DNA of 12,706 nucleotides from NCBI GenBank assembly GCA_021811525.1, contig JAJZOK010000146.1:1-12706 (forward strand). Direction: 5' to 3'. The translations under genes were made by a program, and so were the position numbers. The notes under the pieces were generated by a model. The model worked only from the letters and a program-made list of their open reading frames with translations. It did not search any database and was not told the DNA's origin. The stretch comes from Thermoplasmata archaeon (GTDB taxonomy: Archaea; Thermoplasmatota; Thermoplasmata; Thermoplasmatales; Thermoplasmataceae). Positions 6,737 to 12,706 of this stretch are shown here, one piece after another. How positions within the stretch are numbered: position 1 is the stretch's first letter; each line of letters begins with the position of its first letter.

Positions 6737-6955
6737 TCACACTGCAACGTTAGAATCATCAGAATCAGGCATTCGACTTTTCTCCTTATCTACCTTTTCC
6801 TCACAGCCTGGGCACACCTTTGCAGTTAAGGCTCTTCTTGAAGGGGTTCCAATTAATGTCTTACAAAAATGATTGGCCCATTCAACCTTGGCTATGACAA
6901 CTGTTTGTGCAGATGTCCTTGGATTGGATACTTCTGACTTTATGAGGAATATACG
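6737..6955 (-). pseudogene. Coding remnant with a CPGC motif, unrecognised family
   Basis: A minus-strand frame is open for 72 codons and ends at TGA 6739-6737. It has a coding-like composition: a hydrophobic and basic first half (TVVIAKVEWANHFCKTLIG), then CPGC at about residues 48-51, then a strongly charged acidic tail (PDSDDSN). There is no ATG at its head. In the same frame an ATG lies at 6985-6983, but a TAA at 6958-6956 interrupts it. It therefore looks like the 3' end of a decayed gene or a gene with a nonsense mutation. A single CxxC plus an upstream Cys would not make a full zinc ribbon. The hairpin directly after its stop supports a former gene. Function unknown. Confidence 0.35.
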
Positions 6956-7012
6956 TTAATTGGCTAAACTTATCCATAAGTGCATAAATCAATCTGACGA
7001 AGATTGAAAGAT

Positions 7013-7023
7013 CATATTTTATG
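7013..7023 (+). promoter_or_regulatory. Candidate TATA box for the APC permease gene
   Basis: CATATTTTATG lies 30-39 bases before ATG 7052. An archaeal start site about 25 bases downstream of the box would leave a leader of under ten bases. This argues that 7052, not the TTG at 7004, is the true start. Confidence 0.45.
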
Positions 7024-7051
7024 CCTGGATGTATGCACAAAGAGTGTTAAT

Positions 7052-8908
7052 ATGAGCGAACAGAGCTCAAATATAGCCACAGAGTCTGAACTTCCAAGAC
7101 ATCTTTCATTCCGGGATGTCTTCTTTCTTTCCTTTGGCGGAATGTCGCCGCTACTGAGCCTGTTGACTTACGGAGCGGTCGCACTTTCCTATGGAGGTTT
7201 GCTTTCGCCACTGATAATGATAATTGGCACCCTGCTTGTGCTGATCAACGGTCTTGTGGTAATGCAACTGTCCAGAAGGTTCAGGACATCTGGAGGATAC
7301 TATACTTATGCTTTTCAGGTTCTTTCAGAAAGGGTCGGTTTCAGCACTGGATGGGTGTACCTTTTCTATTCTTTGCTATTTGGCCTGGCATATGTGATCG
7401 GGGCAGTATATGTTGTTTCGGCAATTTTCGGATTCTCAGTATACCTGACACTTTTTGTCATTGTTTTGCCAGCATCTTTTTTCCTTATTGTTGGCATTAA
7501 GCCGTCGGCAAAATATGCGATCTATACAGGTATAATCGAAATAGGAATTATCCTGTTCATTATAGTCCTATCATTTTACCTGACCGGAGGTTCTGCGTAT
7601 ATACCGAGCCCTGGAACAACGCACATTACCGGAGGAACCTTTGCACTTGGCATCCTTTTCGCCATGGGAATTCCCACCGGCTATGGAGCGATTGCCCCCA
7701 TTTCAGGAGAAGTAAAGAATGCAGAGAAAGTTGTGGGAAGATCTGCCATTTCGGTAATCCTTACCGGAGGATTGCTGGCAACTTTCTTCATCTACGCCAT
7801 ATCCAACCTGCTCCTCCAGAAGAATATATCAATTCCCTTCGGCAGTTCCGGGTTGCCTGTCCTTTCCATCCTTTCGGTGCACTTCTCCGTATACAGCAGG
7901 TACATAATTTATGCGGTGTCTATAGCAGCGATAAATGACGGGATCCTTGCAATCCTGTCCTTCGGATCTGCAGCTTCGAGAACCATATTCAGGATGGGTT
8001 TTGACAGGACTTTTCCTGCATTTTTTGCCAGGAAACTCAAGGAACAGCCCATAAATGCAAACTTAACCGTTTCCGCCGTCATAATAGTGATTCCCTCCAT
8101 CATGCTGGGTTTCCTTCCCGCCTATGCCACTTTCATAATTCTTGGAACAATTGCTTCACTCGGAGGCCTTTTCATTCACATTATGGCAGGAGCATCGCTG
8201 ATGAGGATCGGCATCCGCAGGGGCAGAAGGCTCATACTCAGGGGTTCAAAAGGCTTATTGCAATTCCTGGTCGACTATAAGGAGGCTATCCTGGCCGGGA
8301 CAGCAGCCTTTATCACTTCAGTGGAACTAGTATATTCGGCTTATTCCACTCTGATCATATATTCGACTTTCTTCCTGGTCTGGATAGTTGCAGGTTACAT
8401 AATCATGGACATAAGGGATATTGTGATGAGGACACCTTATTTAGCCAAGCTAACCAGGGGAGAAATTTCGGTAGCTGAAAGATTCAAGGATCTTACAAGC
8501 TTGAAAATAAGAAGCGCTCTTCCTGACGTGGTGGTAAGTATGGATGATTCAGTAAAGACCGCAATGGAAAAATGCGTATCCATGGACTCCCCCGGTGCCG
8601 CTGTGACCGATCAAAACTCCGTGCCTGTCGGCACCCTCATTCTGAGGGATGTCTTTATGCTCACCGAAAAGGATCTGAGTAGAATGAAGGTGAAAGACCT
8701 CTGGCTGGAACGTCCTGTGACCATAGGCAGGGAAAGTGACGTCATAGATATAATAAGGACATTCAAGGAGAGCAGGATCCCAATTCTTTCCATTGTTGAC
8801 TCTCAAGGGAAATTTTCCGGTACGGTCCGGGAAAGAGAAGTCATCATGTCACTGGGAGGGATAGGGCAGGCACAGCAGACGGAAAATTCAGACATTTCGT
8901 CGCCTTGA
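7052..8908 (+). CDS. APC-family amino acid/amine permease with C-terminal CBS pair
   Basis: This 618-residue membrane protein (start chosen at ATG 7052, giving MSEQSSNIATESELPRH) begins with a short cytoplasmic tail. It then enters the APC superfamily fold, where the first helix carries the glycine-rich segment FFLSFGGMSPLLSLLTYG. About twelve or more membrane helices extend to roughly residue 455. A soluble C-terminal part holds two CBS motifs (about 493-605, from VVSMDDSVKTAMEKC to REREVIMSLGG). APC proteins exchange or symport amino acids, polyamines or related amines; the substrate cannot be read from the sequence. CBS pairs usually bind adenine nucleotides and would tie transport to energy state or ionic strength (family knowledge, inferred here). 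A longer form from TTG 7004 is possible but unlikely. It is convergent with the antiporter gene, 78 bases away. Confidence 0.88.
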   Translation: MSEQSSNIATESELPRHLSFRDVFFLSFGGMSPLLSLLTYGAVALSYGGLLSPLIMIIGTLLVLINGLVVMQLSRRFRTSGGYYTYAFQVLSERVGFSTGWVYLFYSLLFGLAYVIGAVYVVSAIFGFSVYLTLFVIVLPASFFLIVGIKPSAKYAIYTGIIEIGIILFIIVLSFYLTGGSAYIPSPGTTHITGGTFALGILFAMGIPTGYGAIAPISGEVKNAEKVVGRSAISVILTGGLLATFFIYAISNLLLQKNISIPFGSSGLPVLSILSVHFSVYSRYIIYAVSIAAINDGILAILSFGSAASRTIFRMGFDRTFPAFFARKLKEQPINANLTVSAVIIVIPSIMLGFLPAYATFIILGTIASLGGLFIHIMAGASLMRIGIRRGRRLILRGSKGLLQFLVDYKEAILAGTAAFITSVELVYSAYSTLIIYSTFFLVWIVAGYIIMDIRDIVMRTPYLAKLTRGEISVAERFKDLTSLKIRSALPDVVVSMDDSVKTAMEKCVSMDSPGAAVTDQNSVPVGTLILRDVFMLTEKDLSRMKVKDLWLERPVTIGRESDVIDIIRTFKESRIPILSIVDSQGKFSGTVREREVIMSLGGIGQAQQTENSDISSP

Positions 8909-8986
8909 ATACAATGCATCAAACAACCCCCATCATTTGTCTGTATTAACCTTCTCTTAAGCAAAGGTAAAGAATTGTGCTGTTTC

Positions 8987-10165
8987 CTACCCAACAGTCA
9001 TCTCTCTTAAAGGTCGACTCATCTTTAATGATCGTTCAAAAACAAATGTGAAAGATACTGCCATGATTATTGTTGCAAAAATGGCCACTGAGTATAATGT
9101 GCTGCTGATGAAGCCGTTCGAAAGTGCAATTGATGCTATGATGATTCCCACCGCCCCTCTTCCTCCAAATATGCCGAGAGAAACTCCTGGGGTGATATTC
9201 TTCATGTACCGCCTTGAAAACTGATAAGCTGCAAAGCCGCCAATTGAGGCTGTCACTACCACTAGAAATACAAGGTACGGAAGATGAGATACCGGAATAA
9301 GTGTCATTTCAAGTCCAGATATGCTGAAAAACAAAGGTATGAAGAAACTGGAGTTTATTCGCTGGAATGTTCTCTTCAATACTCCATAGGTCTGTTCTCC
9401 AACCGAATTCTGGTGGATTATCAGGCCGGAAAAGAAGGCTCCAAGGACAAATGTGATACCAATGAATTCAAAAAACGATGATACTGCAAGCCCCATAACA
9501 ATGACAATTGCAAAAATTATGGCTTCTTTATGAGTTTCGCTAAGCCTGTTAAAACCCCTGACCAAGTGTTCCGATTTTGACTTCAGGAACATGTCAAGAA
9601 AGTACAGGCAAACTAAAAACACAGCAAATGAAATTGAGTCTATTGCTATGCTGAAGAGCGGCCTGTGGAATGAAACTAAGATTATGAAGGCTACTGTATC
9701 GCTCATTGCCACGCCACCTAGAAGTCTCATGCCGTCTTCCATTTTGATGAGACCTGATTTTACCAGTAGAACTGAAGTTATGGAAATTGAGGGAACACTC
9801 ACAGATAGCGAAACGCTCACTGCTTCCAGATAAGGCAACTTGAAAAGATAGAAAGAGCCTAAGGACATCACGAGAAACGGAACTATAAAGGATGAAAGCG
9901 CAAAACTTGTTACATATCTGATATTCTTTGTAAATATATCCGCAGAAGCCTCAATCCCTATCTGGAGTATGATGAAAAAGAGCGCTAACAGGCTTATTGT
10001 GGAGAGTTCCGAGGTGGGAAAAATGAGCCCTGTAACTGCAGGCCCAAGTATTATGCCTGCAATGATCGCCCCCACAACCTCCGGAAGGCCAATGATATTG
10101 AACAGTTCTCCCAGACCTATGCCCACCACAAGGAGGAGAAGAATTGACGTTATGAGATCAGACAT
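8987..10165 (-). CDS. CPA2-type cation/proton antiporter (Kef/NapA-like)
   Basis: This is a 392-residue integral membrane protein of the monovalent cation:proton antiporter-2 family, with about 12-13 helices. Landmarks are the first helix followed by NIIGLPEVVGAIIAGIILGP (23-42), the unwound-helix region SVPSISITSVLLVKSGL (123-139), the ion-site helix GGVAMSDTVAFIIL (150-163), the FVLGAFFSGLII segment, and the late GGRGAVGIIIASIALSNG segment. The usual Asp-Asp pair of electrogenic CPA2 members is Ser155-Asp156 here. There is no C-terminal TrkA-N/RCK domain, so it is the short form. It would exchange Na+ or K+ for H+ across the membrane; which ion is unknown. It is convergent with the APC gene and has its own clear promoter. 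Confidence 0.92.
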   Translation of the reverse strand: MSDLITSILLLLVVGIGLGELFNIIGLPEVVGAIIAGIILGPAVTGLIFPTSELSTISLLALFFIILQIGIEASADIFTKNIRYVTSFALSSFIVPFLVMSLGSFYLFKLPYLEAVSVSLSVSVPSISITSVLLVKSGLIKMEDGMRLLGGVAMSDTVAFIILVSFHRPLFSIAIDSISFAVFLVCLYFLDMFLKSKSEHLVRGFNRLSETHKEAIIFAIVIVMGLAVSSFFEFIGITFVLGAFFSGLIIHQNSVGEQTYGVLKRTFQRINSSFFIPLFFSISGLEMTLIPVSHLPYLVFLVVVTASIGGFAAYQFSRRYMKNITPGVSLGIFGGRGAVGIIIASIALSNGFISSTLYSVAIFATIIMAVSFTFVFERSLKMSRPLREMTVG

Positions 10166-10186
10166 TTGAAGCTCTATCTTCCAGCG

Positions 10187-10196
10187 TATTTAAATA
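10187..10196 (-). promoter_or_regulatory. TATA box of the antiporter gene (leaderless)
   Basis: TATTTAAATA is centred about 26 bases upstream of the antiporter ATG (10165-10163, minus strand). That is the spacing expected when transcription starts at or next to the start codon. No Shine-Dalgarno is present, which fits a leaderless mRNA. Confidence 0.65.
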
Positions 10197-10363
10197 ATTC
10201 CGATTTTATTCTTAAATTCTGTTTTGAAAACCACAGTTAAGTTATTGACGGAACTAAATGGTCTTTCCTCATCCCTTTATACGGCAACACTCGAAAACAT
10301 GTTCTTGGTTTATAAAGGACATTAAGTTTTACCTTAAAAGTTAACGCATTCTTCTGTCAGAGA
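10197..10363. other. Intergenic region between divergent/tandem units, nothing else identified
   Basis: This AT-rich stretch lies between the antiporter promoter and the 3' end of the 54-aa minus-strand gene. I see no coding frame of note. It may hold the terminator of the Hint/DUF929/54-aa unit and upstream regulatory sequence of the antiporter, but no motif is clear enough to name. Confidence 0.4.
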
Positions 10364-10528
10364 CTATTCGATTTCAATGTAAACTTTAACTTTGTTAGGT
10401 TTTCCGTCTAAAGATTTCTTAGGAAGAACAACGTAAAATGTTCTGCCGTCTGGGGTCGAGCCTGAATACGATTTATATCCCGCCCATATTGGAGTCAACG
10501 CTGGCATAACTTCACTCTCGATCTTCAT
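10364..10528 (-). CDS. Small hypothetical protein, 54 aa, with AbrB-like C-terminal half
   Basis: From ATG 10528 the minus strand encodes 54 residues ending at TAG 10366-10364. The sequence starts MKIESEVMPALTPIWAGYKS, passes through a SGSTPDGRTF turn, and ends with a beta-rich segment (YVVLPKKSLDGKPNKVKVYI). The LPKK followed by a hydrophobic KVKVYIEIE strand resembles the half-barrel of AbrB/MazE-type or related small DNA-binding proteins of archaea, but the match is short and tentative. The good codon structure, including a run of Lys/Val alternation, argues against chance. It lies 64 bases downstream of the DUF929-like gene on the same strand. It could be the last gene of that unit or have its own start site; ATTAAAATAG lies about 30 bases upstream. 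Confidence 0.6.
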   Translation of the reverse strand: MKIESEVMPALTPIWAGYKSYSGSTPDGRTFYVVLPKKSLDGKPNKVKVYIEIE

Positions 10529-10592
10529 AATCAAATATAAGGGGAGCCTATTTTAATGTAATCAATGGTATCGCTTTCTCAATATAACTCAT

Positions 10593-11408
10593 TCACTGGA
10601 TCGAGAAATTAAACGCCTCAGAAAATGCAATTGTCTCATTTTTTATAACTTGTAGCGAAGAATAATTACTTTCCAAATAAGTTGGGGAAAAAGTATCTAT
10701 TAAGTGAGGGCTAAAATATGGGCCATTTATTAAGTAAGTTCCATTTGTTCCAGAGTATATGCATATAGAATTTATGTGAACGGGGGCACCAATAAACGCA
10801 CTTGGTTTTCCATAGCCTAAAACAGGAACTTTTGTCGTGTAGTCAATAGCAGTTTGGTATATTCCTCCCGGCACTTCCTTTTGGAGCTCCTGGAGACCGG
10901 TTTGGATCAGATTCTTTGCCAAAATTGGAGTTCCGGAAACTGTTGCGTTCATATACTGATTATAGAGATATATTGGGTAGAATCTTACTGTGTGCCCGTA
11001 GGCATTGAAAGTGAGGGGGTTAAATATTAGTCCCGGAGTGTTAGGAAAGACATCATTGGGATCTGAGCTGTGAGTCGATACACTCTTATTCAAATCCGTA
11101 TATTTACTTAGCATTCCATAGATGCCCCAGGAATAAGTCGCACCTATTGGGCAGCCGTACCAAGATATGAGAAAAATTGCATCCTTGTTAGAAGAGAACA
11201 TATCGTAGTTGGAAACTTTAACAAATTCCCCGGAGGGGATGTCTTTAAGAATAATGGGTTCAGGGCCATTTTCTTCACTCTGGTGATGGTAAACGAAATA
11301 CGACAGCGTGACTGTTACAAGTAATACTGTCAGAACAACTGTAATTACTCTCAGCCATTTTCTAAAGTATTTATTAAAAAAGTTATTAAAAAATTTATTG
11401 AGTTTCAT
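10593..11408 (-). CDS. DUF929-like membrane-anchored thioredoxin-fold protein, CxxC degenerate
   Basis: A basic N-terminus and one hydrophobic segment (about 19-40) anchor this 271-residue protein, and the rest is predicted to lie outside the cell. The core resembles archaeal DUF929: a strand leading to ISWYGCPIGATYSW (81-94), then the family-typical SSDPNDVFPNTPGLIF (114-129), then a C-terminal region of aromatic and beta-rich segments. DUF929 members usually show CPxC at the first motif, as in thioredoxins. Here it is CPIG, so C86 is alone there; the only other cysteine is C216. That makes ordinary disulfide exchange within one motif impossible. It follows the Hint-domain gene by 12 bases and is surely cotranscribed with it. 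The family assignment comes from recalled motifs, not from a search. Confidence 0.75.
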   Translation of the reverse strand: MKLNKFFNNFFNKYFRKWLRVITVVLTVLLVTVTLSYFVYHHQSEENGPEPIILKDIPSGEFVKVSNYDMFSSNKDAIFLISWYGCPIGATYSWGIYGMLSKYTDLNKSVSTHSSDPNDVFPNTPGLIFNPLTFNAYGHTVRFYPIYLYNQYMNATVSGTPILAKNLIQTGLQELQKEVPGGIYQTAIDYTTKVPVLGYGKPSAFIGAPVHINSICIYSGTNGTYLINGPYFSPHLIDTFSPTYLESNYSSLQVIKNETIAFSEAFNFSIQ

Positions 11409-11420
11409 TGATAACTGAAC

Positions 11421-12706
11421 CTAAGCTGTGATTTTCATGTCCAAAAGCACACCGTTCGCTATGTAGTCATTGTAAACTCTTGTGTGCCCTCCATTTGTGA
11501 GTTGTCTTGCTGTGACGACATCGTATACAGCGTAGTGTCCATTATGCAGGGTTATGCTAGTTACCGGAATCCATGTGTTATTTACGGGATCAAATATGCT
11601 CATCCCATAGTTCACTTTTCCCAGTACCAACCATTCCGTTGAGCCGTTAGCCAGCTTAACAAATACTGGTTGATCTCCCATCCCAGATATGTATACCTGG
11701 TGGTTTAGCTCCAGCACGTTCGAAACATTGGTTTCCGTTACTTTCGAAACAGTAGACTCTATCAAACTACCATTTGAAGTGTCGTAGGACAAGGCTTTCA
11801 TTCCCGGTTGCAGGTCCTGAACAGGGATTTGCGTTCCATTCGCCAAGGTGATCTCAGTTCCATTTAGAACACAACCGCCACCCCCACCACCCGAACCTCC
11901 TGAACCAGAACTTACCTGATAGGCATATACTTCAACCCCCAACATTGGAACGCTTCCAGTGTAACCATTGGTCAGGTCATACTGTGAACCCGACAAAATT
12001 ACATATGTATTTATGTCATAATTGGTAGGAGCATCATATTGCACGTATCCACTGGATGAAGAGAAACCACTACCAAACTGTAGTGTGCCGAACAAGAGTC
12101 CTACTACAGCTAACCCAACACCTATTGGTGTGAAAGGCGGGAAAGACATCAATATTGCGCCCAACCCTATCCCAAAGCTAATCCAAGAGGTGTCCGTACT
12201 AGTATACTGCTCTACAAGGGTTTGCGAAGATAACTGATAAAATTGTGATCCAATGTTTCCAATGCCCTGTCCTGCTTGCCCGGAAGTTTGCTGGTGCCAA
12301 GTGTTAAAGCCTTCGATGTTACTTATGGGATCTGTTATACCAAATGTTGTATTGCTTTGAATATTACTAGAAGTCCCAATGAGTTGTACGTTGACTATCC
12401 CTACATCATAGAAGTACTCATCCATGGGAGTAGCACCATAGCAGTCTACGTACCATAGAGAGTAGTTTGCGCCTTCTACGGATGCGTTTATGTAAACATA
12501 ACCCGTGGAATCGGTGCTTGAAGAATAAACCATTTCACCAGAGTTGAAACTATAAACGCTGCCTGAGCTGGTCGAGTATCCAGATCCTCCGGCATTGTAC
12601 TGAGCACTCGAGGTGCTTCCGGGATTCAACGCAAAGCCCACGTTATAGTTTAAGGTTGTGGCAGCATTCGCATTAATATAGGCTTGAGCGTCACCGTATA
12701 TGTAGG
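11421..12706 (-). CDS. Secreted or surface protein with C-terminal Hint (hedgehog/intein) domain, partial
   Basis: The frame is open to the right edge, so the N-terminus lies outside the window; an internal GTG at 12641 should not be taken as the start. The residue numbers here count from that GTG. Residues 1-150 are Ser/Gly/Tyr/Asn-rich and beta-type with several N-x-S/T sequons, typical of exported archaeal surface proteins. Residues 152-192 hold two hydrophobic stretches around SFPPFTP. After a VEVYAYQ strand comes a GSGGSGGGGGG linker (246-256), then C257, which begins a Hint domain: CVLNGTEITLANGTQIPVQD matches the N-terminal splice block, and DLQPGMKALSYD follows as usual. The later block shows VYDVVT and YNDYIANGVLLDMK, like the C-terminal Hint blocks but without the final His-Asn. 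The usual block-B TxxH is also not evident (GMGDQPVFV is in its place). Autoprocessing is therefore uncertain. Confidence 0.75.
   Translation of the reverse strand, partial: YIYGDAQAYINANAATTLNYNVGFALNPGSTSSAQYNAGGSGYSTSSGSVYSFNSGEMVYSSSTDSTGYVYINASVEGANYSLWYVDCYGATPMDEYFYDVGIVNVQLIGTSSNIQSNTTFGITDPISNIEGFNTWHQQTSGQAGQGIGNIGSQFYQLSSQTLVEQYTSTDTSWISFGIGLGAILMSFPPFTPIGVGLAVVGLLFGTLQFGSGFSSSSGYVQYDAPTNYDINTYVILSGSQYDLTNGYTGSVPMLGVEVYAYQVSSGSGGSGGGGGGCVLNGTEITLANGTQIPVQDLQPGMKALSYDTSNGSLIESTVSKVTETNVSNVLELNHQVYISGMGDQPVFVKLANGSTEWLVLGKVNYGMSIFDPVNNTWIPVTSITLHNGHYAVYDVVTARQLTNGGHTRVYNDYIANGVLLDMKITA
11424..11873 (-). other. Hint domain region within the surface protein
   Basis: The 150-residue block starts at Cys257 (codon 11873-11871), right after the poly-Gly linker, and runs to the last residue of the protein. 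Its length is about that of a mini-intein or hedgehog Hint module without a homing endonuclease. No extein follows it: the domain ends four residues after LLDMK-IT-A. It is thus placed like a hedgehog or bacterial-intein-like autoprocessing domain rather than a classical splicing intein. Confidence 0.65.

Noticed and set aside
6603..6872. Plus-strand 89-codon frame (MRHPINNT...)
   Set aside because: It shows a His/Ser/Thr-rich, unstructured composition, spans an inverted repeat, and overlaps the more convincing minus-strand CPGC frame.
7004..7051. TTG start that extends the APC permease by 16 residues
   Set aside because: ATG 7052 gives a typical N-terminus and fits the TATA box spacing; the extension overlaps the promoter.
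8908..8947. AATACA...TGTATT inverted repeat between the convergent genes as a bidirectional terminator
   Set aside because: The 6-bp arms are separated by 28 bases, with no T tract at the right place; it is too weak to call.
9284..10169. Plus-strand frames antisense to the antiporter (65, 80 and 66 codons)
   Set aside because: The minus strand encodes a complete multi-helix antiporter through the whole interval, so these are shadows.
11421..11873. Classical splicing intein in the surface protein
   Set aside because: There is no C-terminal His-Asn plus Cys/Ser/Thr and no downstream extein, so protein splicing is not supported; a Hint-type autoprocessing domain is the better reading.
12022..12458. 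Plus-strand frames within the Hint protein region
   Set aside because: They are shadows of the long minus-strand frame, which has a consistent surface-protein composition and a recognisable Hint domain.
1..12706. CRISPR array, tRNA or rRNA genes
   Set aside because: No regularly spaced repeats and no cloverleaf or rRNA-like conserved blocks were found on either strand by reading.

Overview
This window looks like chromosomal DNA of a Thermoplasmata archaeon, probably an acidophilic or facultatively acidophilic member of the Thermoplasmatales; this is inferred from gene content and no marker gene fixes it. The signs are a kdpABC potassium pump with no kdpD/kdpE beside it, an APC permease fused to CBS domains, a DUF929-type thioredoxin-like membrane protein, a secreted Hint-domain protein rich in glycosylation sequons, and TATA boxes about 25 bases from start codons with little or no leader. 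There are no rRNA, tRNA or CRISPR elements.

Layout, left to right. Bases 1-776 are mostly non-coding. They hold the possible tail of an upstream plus-strand gene and, on the minus strand, two short overlapping coding remnants (296-567). At 777-1091 is a stand-alone RAM (Lrp/AsnC effector-binding) domain protein, followed by a hairpin. The kdpABC operon (1303-5577) is intact: kdpA and kdpB overlap by 11 bases and kdpB and kdpC by 4. KdpB carries an insertion of about 32 residues in its nucleotide-binding domain, and KdpC is unusually short.

Bases 5722-7003 are a decay zone. An MscS-type mechanosensitive channel gene has two apparent +1 frameshifts and is cut off where it meets an insertion-sequence remnant. 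That remnant keeps only one end and the N-terminal part of a minus-strand transposase. Beyond it lies a minus-strand open frame with a CPGC motif and no usable start, ending at a strong hairpin.

Next come an APC amino-acid/amine permease with a C-terminal CBS pair (7052-8908, plus strand) and, convergent to it, a CPA2-type cation/proton antiporter (8987-10165, minus strand) with a clear leaderless promoter. K+ import, a lost MscS channel, a permease and a cation/H+ exchanger make this a region rich in ion and pH homeostasis functions.

The right end (10364-12706, minus strand) looks like a separate accessory module transcribed into the window from the right edge. It comprises a large secreted protein ending in a poly-glycine linker and a degenerate Hint (hedgehog/intein) domain; then, 12 bases on, a membrane-anchored DUF929-like protein that has only one Cys left at its redox motif; then a 54-residue protein with an AbrB-like tail. 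The Hint/DUF929 pair is the most intriguing system here.
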